DNA from: Agapetus fuscipes
Taxonomy: Eukaryota > Arthropoda > Insecta > Trichoptera > Glossosomatidae
Assembly: GCA_951799405.1 (NCBI GenBank)
Contig: OX637333.1
Span: 17,173,960 to 17,237,959, forward strand
Direction: 5' to 3'
DNA length: 64,000 nucleotides
In this document: positions 32,866-43,671 of the stretch, piece by piece
Layout of the letters: the number at the start of each line of letters is the position of its first letter
Numbering within the stretch: the stretch's first letter is position 1
Notes under the pieces: model-generated
Told to the model about the DNA's origin: nothing
What the model saw: the letters and a program-made list of their open reading frames with translations, nothing else
Database searches by the model: none
Program-made: the position numbers and the translations under genes

Positions 32866-33190
32866 AAAAAAACGCAACTAAGCTACACATATAGTGTAAC
32901 ATCTTGCCGCGTTATCCCCGAAGGGGTCGCATGTGGCGAGTGGAACCTATTTATTTTTACAGGTAAGGGGGTCGGCCTTACGCCAACCTCTTCAGTTGAA
33001 TTGGGGGTTTCCCAGCTCCCGAGAGGCTGGTTCTCATTTCTGGCTAAGGCTGAGTAAACCTTGCCGGTATTTTGATTTGAGATTTGAAATAAACACCGAA
33101 ACGGATAATCATTTCTGACACCCTGCCTCGGTGGGATTCGAACCCCAGCTCACGGCATGGAATGCAAGCACTCTACCAACTGAGGTATCT
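32866..33190 (-). mobile_element. SINE-A, right palindrome arm
   Basis: Mirror of 30150-30473; the A box is changed to GATACCTCAGTTGG, while the B box (GGGATTCGAACCCC on the plus strand) is intact. Confidence 0.9.
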
Positions 33191-33239
33191 AAAATATTAT
33201 GTATTAATGTAATCACTTATCAATAACAATAATGTATCA

Positions 33240-33455
33240 CCCATAGTGTAAAAAATGGTTCACTTTGCCAATGTCACCTCTGTTTCAGAGAAGGTCGGCA
33301 AGAGTTGCAGGGCTTATGTTCACTTGAGATTGGGTTTTTAGATTGTAGGTCCACATGCGGCATGTGTTAGCGCAAAATGGTACATGTCTGCTTGTGGGAA
33401 TTCGTTTAATATGAATCTTAAATGGTACATATCTTTGCAGCTTAGATTTAGATTT
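33240..33455 (+). mobile_element. LINE-R 3' end, right palindrome arm
   Basis: CACTTTGCCAATGTCACCTC to CTTTGCAGCTTAGATTTAG, mirror of 29885-30106. Confidence 0.85.
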
Positions 33456-34743
33456 TAGAATGCACAAGCTTTATTTCATTGTAAATTTGTATTATAATTC
33501 ACTCCTTAAAATGTTAATAAAAAATATATCTATGTAATAAAACGTTGTTTTTCTTTTGAAATAAGTATGGCAGAAACAAAAAATATATTTTTTAAGAAGA
33601 AGAGATGTGCCCAGGGGGGGTTTGTACAAAAACCTTACGCCCCGAAGTATAGATGACTCTTTTTACTATTTCCATATACCTTGTTTTTCCTACATAATGC
33701 ACTGAAACAGGGTTCAGTGGCACATCTATAATACGTAGTATTATAGTATACTTATCTATGCATATGTCTCAGACAGAGACAACTGTCAAGGCAATATCGC
33801 ACGTTTAATAATAAAGAGCAATAACTCTAAAAACAACAATGTTGGGAAATCACGATTGAAGTTTTGTATGTTTGACTTGTTGCACTAAATGTAAAAAAAA
33901 AGGTTAAAATAGTCTCATTTCTTAAAATAAAAGACGTGAATCTTAAAGTAGAGATTTCGACTTTTAATTAAGTATAGCAATAACCATTCTACAATATTGG
34001 GAACCCCAAAAAAAAGTACAAAGAAAAACAAACCTGATACTTATTTCAGTTTATTACAAAAGCAAAGTAGTCAAACCGACATCAGCCATGGCACATAACT
34101 AAATATTTATCTTTTCTTTTAAAAAAATAAATAAATCATGTGTATAAATGAGACCTACTTCTCTTTTGTTCTGTAACTATATATCTTCTGAACTTTATGT
34201 CCAAATATTTTCCTTTCTTATTTGTACTATTTTTGACAACATAAATTTAAAGTGAAATAAATTCTGTATTCACAGAATTATTTAGTAAAATGATGATAAA
34301 AACAGTTAAAAACAAAACAAGGATTTGGTTTGGTTACTATTTTAATCAAAAAGTTTTCCACATAAAGACTTAGAAAGTAAACTAGTAAGGGATCAAAAAA
34401 TATAAGAATAACATAAAAAGTAGGAACTGCTAGCGTAATCTAAAAAGTTTCGTCTAAAACAACACGGTAAGGTAAAGCGATAATCTTAATACCTACATAC
34501 AATAATCAAATAGTAGTTCAAAATAAAAGAGTCTTAATGAAATGAGGACTCCTCAACTTACTTGCTAAAAGGCACTTTTTATTCAACCTACGAGTAGGTA
34601 GACTTTGGAATAATTGAGATCTGGAGCTCACAACCAAATAAACTTCAGAAACAAAACTCTTAACACACAAAAACTATAAAAACTATCGTAGCACTAAATA
34701 ATGTAAAATCACCATAAAAATAGTAAATACAGGTAGTATAGAC

Positions 34744-36737
34744 TTAACCAGATAAAATATAATTGTAGGTGTTTTGATAATATGGAGGAATAAGACCTTT
34801 ATTGAGAAGTTCCTGTAAGTCTTTCTTCTTATTATCACTTAACTCTTGCTTTCCTGTGTATGCTTTTTCAAGAGAGATTGAATTAATGTGTGGCATCTTC
34901 TTTCGTTTGTTTCTAATATAAATTTCCTGACAGATCTCGACTTGTTCATAGGACGTTTTGTAGTAAATTGTAAATGGATTCTGCTTAAAGACTTTTATCT
35001 GTTTTATGTCATTCCAGTTTACTGATCCTCCTCCTGTATTGACATTAAAATTGTAACCCATATTTTCTTGCAATGTCTTTGTATCAAAGAATGAATCATA
35101 AGTTAGCTCGTGAACATTGATAGGTGGTGGACTTTTCTTGGAATTTTTTATCAACGTTATGTATTGGTCAGGACTGTAAATAGGTCCTGATTTCAAGTTA
35201 TTTTTCACTTCCTTTTCGATAAGGCTGTGGACGCTATCCGCTTCGTTCTGCGTATGACCACGTATTATAAATTTGTGTGTGATACTTTCAATGTTCAAAG
35301 TCTGGACTGCAAATAAATACAGACTTGCGTTGTATTTATTCTTATTCTGACCGCAACAGTTATCCGTATAGAAAAAATAACATTTTTATTGTCAGTTTCT
35401 TCAGCCTTAGAAGACAAATCTTTTAAATACCAGACGCAAGATCCAATTTCAATCGCACCCCTCTTTGCATCAGATTCAGACCAAAAATAACAGTTAACAT
35501 TTTTGTATGCTTCTCTTTTCTCAGTATTGCTTTCTAATTCTGTCAATGTCAAATTGTAGCTATTGAACTTGGATTTATAATAAAAAGCCGATGTTGCACC
35601 TCTGGGGCATTGCAAAACTGCTTCTAGGTCATACACTGCCACAATGGTATTTAAATCTATATTCTGCCTGTCTGCAATTTTTCCACGCCTGCTTAGCTCC
35701 TTCTCCTTCAAATGTTTTTCGTATACCTCTTCAATATCTTTTCTCTGCTCTTCATTCAAGTTAGTATAGGAAGTACTCAGATCGCACTGATCCTTTCGCG
35801 GTTCATAAAAGCTCAAATTGAATTCCATTGTAAATATTTTGTAAAATGCCATATAATTTCCAGTTTCCCTATTTGTCTTAATTTGAATTTGAACGAAATC
35901 TTCATATAAATCTTTGATTGTTTTACTACCGTCAATATATTGCCTCGAAGTAGTGGCTCTCACATAATGCGATTCAATACGAGGAATACAATCGATATGC
36001 TTCTTTATGTCTTCAACTAACTCCTTACTCAATCGCCTGTGGTTCCCATGCTTTCCTCGAAGGTCTTCTTGAAGTATTCCAGTGCTATATTTTTTGTGCT
36101 GGATGGTGTGTATCATGCGGTCAGACACATCTAGAGTGCTTTTGAAAAATAATTCGCAGACTCTAGTTCTGGCATTCTTTGTGGTTAAGTAGTAGGCTTG
36201 GTTTGGAGCTCTTGGCTTTTCTGCATTTGTATATTTATATTTGGGCACCAGATCACCCATGCACGAATTAATAAAAGCTCTTTGCTCACTTAAATCACCT
36301 AATTTCCAGAAATTACGGGATATTTCATACCTTTCCTCAGTGTTTATGTTTTGAGAGCGTTTTAAGCGGCATTTCTCCCCACATGGTATTTTAAGACAGC
36401 GGCTTGGCATACTTTTTTTAGTCATAGAAAGAGACACATATTCTTCGCCAAGGTTTCTCAATCGTTTTCCCTTCTTTTGTTTCCAATTTTGTGTACGCCG
36501 GGTTCGTTTACGACCTCTTTGCTCAATCTCAACTTCAGACTCAGAATCTGAAGACTTGAAGTTGCCGGAACTATGTTAAACCTCCTACAGCCTTCACCAA
36601 GTGTATCTTCGGAAACAAACGTTGGATCTGAAAGATGAATCAATGTCCATCTCTTCTGCCTGTAATTCTTTCTCATGTTCGACGGCTGGGATATTAATAT
36701 TTGGTAGACCTAAAATCTTTCGGCTTCTTGAAAACAT
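34744..36737 (-). pseudogene. Broken DDE-type transposase of the 6 kb element
   Basis: Starts at Met 36737 (MFSRSRKILGLPN). The sequence then changes frame before NLGEEYVSLSMTKKSMPSR (near 36450). A long frame follows with CLKIPCGEKCRLK (Cys-rich), FWKLGDLSEQRAFI, and AVYDLEAVLQCP (likely first catalytic Asp). A frameshift at 35372-35392 separates it from YTDNCCGQNKNKYN (likely second Asp) and HTQNEADSVHS (candidate third acidic residue), with a stop at 34744. These blocks define a repeated insect and Hydra protein family (YSDNC.GQNKN), which I recall as transposon-linked and possibly a named DUF; Sola2-like is my best guess. At least two frameshifts mean no intact product. Open frames 35295-36461 and 34744-35298 are its pieces. 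Confidence 0.75.
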
Positions 36738-38084
36738 TTTTGCATTGTCGCAGCGCAGCGCCTACATAATCAGAAAAAGCAATAAATCACAATAACATTA
36801 GTTAAATTTACTACACTTTTAATAATAAACTGAAATAAAAACAAAAGTTTAATCCTACTGTTATCACATTTTGATAATAAACTGAAATAGGTTTTAATGT
36901 TACAAAAAAAGCGATGGCATTTTAAAAATAAACTGAAACAACTCAAGTTACTTCTTAAACCACCAACACAATTTAAAACTAAACTGAAATAATAAAAATG
37001 ATTCATTTGAAAATGCTACATTGTAAATATTAAATAGAAGTAAATCGAAATATTGCATTTTATGATTAAAAAAATATGAATACAATACTTACGTTTTAAT
37101 TTTAAACAGGAATATTCAACTTTACGCCGCAAAAACGCACGTCTACTTTAAGGGTATACGAGAGCTTAAGAAGATTATTAATATCGGGACTAAAGAACCT
37201 CTTTAATTGTTTTATGAAACTAAAATCGTAATTTTATGTCAAATAACTTTGACTCATCATGATTAGATGGCGTTACTCCCCAGCGTTTTAGTTTTTATAA
37301 ACTTTTGGATAAACGCTATGGCTGTGTAAACACTTTTAGAATTCACCGGTAGGGCTTAGAAACTTTTCTTAGCCATTTTGTGTTTCTTTTTTATAATACA
37401 TCAAAAAAATCCTGACTTTAATTAAAAGCAATAAGTTGTACATTTTTAAAATAAAAGTATTTACTTTATTTCGAAATAAATTGATTTATTATTTGTTACA
37501 CATTTCATTTTTCACAAAATTGTATAGAAAGTAACACAACGCTCCTTGAGAGCGTTTTACTTTTTATATAATTAATTGTGAATCTTCAGATAAAAGATTC
37601 AGCACACATAATAGTGTTGTATGAGTGTTGTACACAAACTTTAACAATTTATTGCATCTTGAATACAAACACGGATTTGTGTGCAGAGCATTATTTTTAT
37701 TTACCAGTGCGACGTTCTGCTGTTCTGCCCTGCTTACCAAAAAGGAAGTATCTGCAAAATATTTGTTTTGAGATAATCTACTTCAAACTTGAGTTTGTTG
37801 GGCTAACTTATTTAAATTTAAAGATTTCAGTTTCAATTTTTTACCATGGTTTTTGTGAGTGACCTTTTACGTATAACTATTAAAAAATATGAAAATAAAT
37901 TAACAATTCATAAAATTATAACACTTACTGCTTTTTGGTTTTAAGAAAAACTAAGCATAAAAGCAGTAAGTGACAGATACTACCTACTTTTTTTCTTAGC
38001 AAATGTACAATTAAAGAGGCAGTAAGTGCTTTATTTCTGCTTAAAGTGATTTTATAGCAATGAAACAAAGCAGGTTAACTTAAA
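36738..38084. other. 5' side of the transposon, no second gene seen
   Basis: AT-rich, with repeated TAATAAACTGAAAT-type words (36820-36990) spaced about 60-80 bp apart. These could be subterminal repeats. No coding frame recognised. Confidence 0.45.
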
Positions 38085-38700
38085 TAATTTACTTATCTAA
38101 TCTAAGCTGCAGAGATTTATATCAATTCTAATCTAATCTAATGTAAGTTGCAAAGATATGCTACATTGGAGATTCACATTACATGCATTCTCACAACCAG
38201 ACACGTACAAGTTTGCGCTTGCACATGCCTCATGTGAACCTACAACATAAAAACCAAATCTCAAATGGACATACACCCTGCAACTCTTGCCGTCCTTCCC
38301 TGAGACAGGGATGATATTGGCAAATTGAACCATTTTTACAGCATGGGTGGTCAGCCGCATACCAACCTATAAGTCAAGGAACATACACGACAATTTAAAT
38401 CAATAAATAATCATTTCTATGGACATCAAAACTAAAACAAATTCCAATTTTATAAACCCAAGCCGCCAACATTACAGATCAACCGCCATTTCTATCTTTC
38501 CTTACATACTTCTTTCATTTCCTCCAGTCTTTGGTAAAGGCTTATGAATTTTTCATCTCAGCGAAGAGCAAATTTGAAAATATAAATGGTATATTTTTTG
38601 TGCTCCGCCGGGATTCGAACTCACGCCCTTCCATTCTTGCCACATATACTTTCTTCGTCAGTCTTTCCTCATTCATTCTCTCCATATGCTCAAACCATCG
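38085..38700 (-). mobile_element. LINE-R 3' region with a SINE-B piece replacing coding tail
   Basis: The LINE-R 3' end (38085-38370, with an ATCTAATCTAATGTAAG tail) and the last C-terminal codons (38450-38525) are followed by a SINE-B fragment (38526-38638, minus). LINE-R coding then resumes at TTGCCACATATACTTTC (38637). About 150 bp of coding tail present at 14741 are missing, so the SINE piece replaces sequence rather than simply interrupting it. Confidence 0.8.
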
Positions 38701-39847
38701 AGTATGTAGTAGTTATGTAATATTATATAGAAAGAAGTACTTAAGCAAAATATTTTTTTTTTTGAGATACGAGGTTTTGAAAGTAAGGCGACGATATTCT
38801 GACACCGCGAAATAATTTATGTTTTGCCAATGAATCTTTCTAGTGGAATACCTGTATATATACGTATTTTACTAAACCACAGCCACTCGTGCATTTCCGT
38901 CGATATACGAAGATATACGAGTATACCCGAAGTGTAAAATTCTCGTAACTATAGGAAATAGACCGCATGCGAAAAATGTATCGAATCTTAAACAGCATCT
39001 CGAGCTGGCGTTTTGGTTTTCATACATTTTTGTACCTGTTTGGTCCAGTTTTAACGTAAACGCTTGAACTCCGTTACACCTAAATTTCGGACTTATAATT
39101 TTTTGTTCAAAAACGAAGGAGATATTATATTTAAAGCCAGTTCACGAATCCGCCACAGTTTATCCGTGGCGCCAAAGACTGGATCATTTTTTGTATGAAA
39201 ATCTTTCTTTTTCCATTATTAATTATAAATTAGAGGAGAAAAAATAAAACAAGTAATGCATTGAAAACATAAAAAATATCACTTCAAATCCTAAAAGGAA
39301 AATAAACCATTAAAAGACGCTTTTAGCTACAATATCGTATGCAAAATTTGGGTACTTTTTAAATAATCATAAAAAATCAATGAAAAGTAAAAAAAAACAA
39401 CTAACAAGTAGAAAAAATAAAACTAATCAAAATGAATGTTTTGAAATAAAAAAAAGTTAGGATTTATTCATAAGAACAGTGGAAATCTCCATTTAAGGTA
39501 TCTCCGTAAATAAAATTATTTTGAATTGGTATTTTATGGAAAAAAATACCTTATTTTATGTGTTAATTTAAACTGGAGAAAAAATACTACCTTACCATTC
39601 AAAATATGGGTTATTTCGGTCATCAAAGTTGGGCGCGCTGACCTCTCAATCACCCTTAAACAAAGATTGAAGCATCTCTAAATGCTTCGTTTTTTGACAG
39701 ACAACTGGGCGACTCGTTTAGAATTAAAGAGGCGACCGATGTTTTATCTCGCTCATCTTTGTCCAAATTGAAAATCTGTCGAATTCTACCTATTCTTTTC
39801 GCATTGTTCTTGCGTTTTATTACAAAATCTCGATTTTCCCAATTTTC
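38701..39847. other. Right part of the 6 kb transposon, no gene
   Basis: AT-rich sequence with short frames only. It ends in the right inverted terminal repeat at 39848-39877. Confidence 0.45.
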
Positions 39848-39918
39848 GAGTTATTTCTCTTTATTATTAAACGTGCGATATCTCTATGAGTTTCTGCTTG
39901 AAATCATATTTCATTTTA

Positions 39919-40382
39919 TGGGGCTTCCACACGCTTGCCAACCCATCTCAAGTCAAGCGCACAGTGTGTCGTCTAGAACATGCTAGCTGGACAAAATTAG
40001 TCAATTAGACAAAATTTTGTCCAGCTAGCATGTTCTAGACGACACACTGTGCGCTTGACTTGATGGGGCATCCACACGCTTGCCAACCTAGCACAAGTCA
40101 AGCGCACAGTGTGTCGTCTAGAACATGCTAGCTAGACAAAATTTTGTCTAATGGACTAATTTTGTCCAGCTAGCATGTTCTAGACGACACACTGCACACT
40201 TGGCTTGTAGCTAAGCGCACAGTGTGTCGTCTAGAACATGCTAGCTGGACAAAATTAGTCCATTAGACAAAATTTTGTCCAGCTAGCATGTTCTAGACGA
40301 CACACTGTGCGCTTGACTTGTGCTAGGTTGGCAAGCGTGTGGATGCCCCATGAGATGGGTTGGCAAGCGTGTGGAAGCCCCA
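39919..40382. mobile_element. Palindromic MITE, outer copy, TSD TTA
   Basis: TGGGGCTTCCACACGCTTG at the left is mirrored at the right; TTA flanks it at 39916-39918 and 40383-40385. The empty site is present at 25461-25470 (CATTTTAGAATGC). Nearly the whole element is self-complementary. A second, related copy is nested inside. Confidence 0.92.
40064..40350. mobile_element. Palindromic MITE, inner copy, TSD TGA
   Basis: TGGGGCATCC...GGATGCCCCA ends, flanked by TGA at 40061-40063 and 40351-40353. It is the same family as the outer copy, which differs at one TIR base (CTTCC against CATCC). Removing it and one TGA restores a continuous outer element. Confidence 0.92.
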
Positions 40383-41590
40383 TTAGAATGCTGGTTCACA
40401 TAGAGGCGCCACTCCTGGTTGAGCATAAGTACCTAACATAGATTATAGTAACTTGTGCTGCCACCTGCTGCGACCAGAAGGCAACGTTACCACGATTCAT
40501 ACTATATATACCTACCTGTATGATACCTATATACATATAGTTATTATTATGCCTGTATTATTATCGGTATATTATTATTTACTTCATATTATTATTCAAG
40601 GATACTCTGTTATTCAAAATCAAACCATTTTTTTTATATTTCTTAAAGATTTATTAACGTAGGTATATATTTACAAAACAATATTATTTCAAAACATGAT
40701 AAATATCTTATAAAATATTACTATAACTTGGTTTCATCATTCCTCAATACTGTCTTAATTGAATGCTGAGCATGCAAATTGCTAGGACAAAGCCAAATAC
40801 GTGAAAATTTAAAGCCGCCACCAAGAAAGTAGCCCTTTTTGATTTTATACAACCATTATTGAGAAATGATTACCGAACACAATGTCAACACACGGATTCA
40901 CAACGACAAAACTGTATCGTCACTTGTCACCCAGCCGAGTTTCTAGGATAAAGGCAGATATTTTATTATTGGTTGCTAACGACGGCAGTCCCAGACAAGG
41001 CTAATACATTTTGCTGTCGAGAAAACATTTCAAATTCAAAAAATGTTCGAGAGTCCATGTCACATAACCTCACCATACGTAGCTACAAAAATGTACATTT
41101 TCACGCGAGTGATAACTCATATTAATTATACAAGCGGATCAACGAAAAATACGATGATAATAAAGTTAATTAAGCGTGATTTCGTAACATGAATACAAAA
41201 TAAAAATCACTTAAACTTTGACAGCACGGACGGCGTCACTAAAAATTTCAACTGAAGAATGGGTGGCCCTACGCCCAGATCAAGTGTTTTAATTATCTCC
41301 AAAAAAGTATTTTTTTGTGTTACGAAAATAAAAAGTAATGTATTATTTTGCTTAAATATATACAAAGTAGATGTTTGATTTAAAACGAACATTTCAATAT
41401 TGTCAGATTTGTAAAATAATGTATCATGCGTTTTTACAAAGGCTATCACTCATTCTGTTTTGAACAGGCTCGTGCCCGTAAATAATCATACTCTATGGTA
41501 ACTTATGTTTCATCGGGAACCGGCTGTTCAATATGACTCAGCCCGGCATTGTGCCCGGCATGTGCTGGTTCATTTGTTCCCAGGGCTCCC
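40383..41590 (+). repeat. Repeat Q, right segment
   Basis: Continues the interrupted Q copy after the two insertions (TTAGAATGCTGGTTCA) and is the inverted counterpart of 5840-6970. It ends with a GTTCCCAGGGCTCCCAGTGAC region also found at 25486 and 31620. Short frames at 40453 and 6699 encode the same 69 codons only because the DNA is duplicated. Confidence 0.8.
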
Positions 41591-42060
41591 AGTGACAGGA
41601 GCCTGCACAAGCCTAAAGAACTTAATGGATTTAGCAAACTAAATTAGACAGTAAATTGAACAATTATCGAAAATAAGGTCAAGACACGCAATCACTACAG
41701 TTGATATCCAAATTATCATGCGTTAAGCGATAACAGAAACTAAAAACTGTTGCCTGCATGTAAGTAACCTAATTAAAATGTTTAAATGGGGAAAAATTGT
41801 TAGAATTTAAAATATTTCCAGATGGGTTCGGAGCATTCGGAATCCCTATCGATAGGTTATCGTTCCATTTGTGGCCATATAAGTGATTGGGCTCCTAAAC
41901 AACAATAAACTAAATGCAGAAAACTATTTGATTAGCAACCCGGCGGGGTGACATCACGTAATTTCCTTCCCAACTTTTTATTCTGATTACATTGAGAGGA
42001 TGAAAGTTCGTGATTTGAAATAGATGCTTCACTTTAAAAATAATTCCAAATGTGAATTCT
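41591..42060. other. No gene recognised
   Basis: AT-rich, non-repetitive within the window as far as I can see. No coding frame supported. Confidence 0.45.
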
Positions 42061-43244
42061 GGTACATAGCTCGGTTTTATTGTATTTTTGTGTACTCTCT
42101 TGTGTCCCATGTAGAGAGCTTGGGTTGGAATCACACCGAAGGTGTCCGAAATGATTACCCATTTCGATGTTTAGTTCAAACTCATAATAAAATACGGACA
42201 AGGCTTATGCCCGCTTTCCACTGCGAGCGGAGCGGACTCCGTACGGACTTAGCTCGACTAGCAACAGTAAATTTCATAGAAGTGCTTCCACCGTCAGCGA
42301 GTGAGCGGAGCGGACTGAGCGAGCACAAAGAGTTACAAAAGTGGTCGCAGAGTTGAGCGGATTTCCAGCGGACTCCGTACGGACTCCGCTCGACTAGCAA
42401 CAGTAAATTTCATGAAGTGCTTCCACCGACAGCGGAGTGAGCAGAGCGGACTGAGCGAGTAAAAATGTGTCCGCTGTGTCATGGTCTCTGCCGCTAGTTT
42501 TCAACTGACTCCACTCCCCGCGTACCAACAAGTGCCCCCCGCGCCAACCCTTGCAGTTGCATGACAGTTGGTTTTACAAGAAATGTGAAAGTACCCCGCG
42601 ATAAAACACATCATACATGATTTACAAAAACACATCATACATTATTTTATAAATTTGAAAATATTAAAATGTATGTTTTATTTCAAACATCTACTTTTTA
42701 TGTATTAAAGCAAAATAATACATTACTTTTTATTTTTCGAAATAAAAAAAAACTTTTTTTATTAATAATTAAAACGTTTGATCTGGGCGTAGGCTGCAAC
42801 GGGCCGTCACACACTGTCATGTCGCCTAGTTGGCTCCGCTAAGCCCGCTGTAGATGGAAGGCAAACAACTCTTTCATCTGACTCATCTCATTTCCTGCCT
42901 AGCTCACTCCGTCGAGCTCGTTGGCTGTGGAAGGCAAACACCATTATTTTTAAAAACTTTCACAATGGAAGGCCAAATCTATTTCACTTCGCTCCGCTCA
43001 CCTATTTCCCGCTCTCGCTCAGCTATTTCCCGCTCGCAGTGGAAAGCGGGCATTACTCAGCGGTCACAAGAAATGAGGATCAGTCCTCTCGGGTGCTGGG
43101 AAACTCCGACTTCAACTGAAGTGGTTAGCGTAAGGCTGGTCTCCTTACCTGTGAAAATAAATAGGCTCCACTCGCCACATGCGACACCTTCAGGGAAAAC
43201 GCGGCAAGAAGTTACACTATGTGTGTAGCTTAGTTGCTTTTTTG
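42061..43244 (+). mobile_element. SINE-A split by a MITE
   Basis: The head and start of the body are at 42061-42207 (degenerate A box ATAGCTCGGTTTTA, B box GGGTTGGAATC, GTCCGAAATGATTACCC). The rest of the body is at 43046-43244, ending GTGTAGCTTAGTTGC. The join CTTA/TTACTCAGC marks the insertion. It ends 64 bp before the splice acceptor of the sorting nexin exon. Confidence 0.85.
42208..43042. mobile_element. MITE, TIR TGCCCGCTTTCCACTG, TSD TTA
   Basis: TGCCCGCTTTCCACTGCGAG at the left and its complement at the right. TTA is at 42205-42207 and 43043-43045. The interior has further copies of CCGTACGGACT-like and GAGCGGAGCGGACT-like words and a diverged Q fragment at 42600-42790. No transposase. 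A 3-bp duplication suggests a Harbinger-like origin. Confidence 0.92.
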
Positions 43245-43308
43245 TGAAATATTTAAAATCTTGACAAAATTCCAAATTTAAAATAATTCCACCTTTGAAA
43301 TTTTTCAG

Positions 43309-43671
43309 TTCAAAATGTCGGACAAGCAGGTGGGCATGGCGGTGCTCGAGGTGACTTCGGAAGCCAAAAAAATATGTAATGAAAAAATGGAGATAAGCAT
43401 CAATAATTTTTCTGAGGACAATTACGTGGCACATGAAAATGGATCTCTTCAGTCTCCTTCAGCTGAGAGCATCTTCACCTTCCAAGAGCTGGATAAGAGT
43501 AGTGAATTGACTCTGGATCCTGGTTTGGACATTGTGTCGAGAATTGACAATCCACAGAAAGTTGTGGAGCCGTGGGGGACCTATGTTACGTTTAGAATCA
43601 GAACGAGAACTACTCGCTGGGATCAAGAGGAGAAGGAATATGTCGTCCGGCGGAGATATAATGACTTTAAG
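43309..43671 (+). CDS. Sorting nexin (SNX7/SNX30 type), first coding exon
   Basis: The exon begins after a T-rich tract and TTTTTCAG (43301-43308), has its ATG at 43315 and ends at an AAG/GTAGAT donor after 43671, giving 119 residues in phase 0. Residues 1-75 are a variable N-terminus. From about 80 the start of a PX domain appears: LDIVSRIDNPQKVV, TYVTFRIRTRTTRW, and EYVVRRRYNDFK, where RRRYNDF is the phosphoinositide-binding motif. SNX7 and SNX30 proteins bind PI3P on endosomes through PX and dimerise by a BAR domain, acting in endosomal sorting and autophagy. The frame continues past the donor to 43839, but PX similarity stops exactly at it, so that extension is intronic. The acceptor before the ATG implies an upstream 5' untranslated exon, not located here. 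Confidence 0.88.

Larger units (their letters stand above)
27016..33757. repeat. Giant inverted repeat, arms about 2.05 kb, 103-bp loop
   Basis: Positions 27016-27159 plus 29728-31617 form the left arm; 31721-33757 form the right arm in reverse complement. The loop is 31618-31720. Both arms carry the same nested SINE-A, LINE-R 3' end and gene-like unit, so those insertions predate the duplication. A 2562-bp foldback element sits only in the left arm. The right arm shows the corresponding empty site near 33608-33630. Confidence 0.9.
33798..39877 (-). mobile_element. 6.08 kb DNA transposon, Sola-like, TSD ATAT
   Basis: Thirty-base inverted ends (starting CGCACGTTTAATAATAAAG) differ at one position. 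ATAT flanks both ends (33794-33797 and 39878-39881). The same target without the insertion is present at 25408-25440 (GGCAATATCTTTATGAG). Inside, the minus strand encodes a broken DDE-type transposase gene. A 4-bp duplication and the transposase wording fit Sola elements best, but the superfamily is an inference. LINE-R and SINE-B pieces are nested at 38085-38700. Confidence 0.88.

Noticed and set aside
6699..40662. Identical 69-codon frames at 6699-6908 and 40453-40662 as a conserved protein
   Set aside because: Both lie in repeat Q; identity of the DNA explains it, and the sequence is low-complexity hydrophobic.
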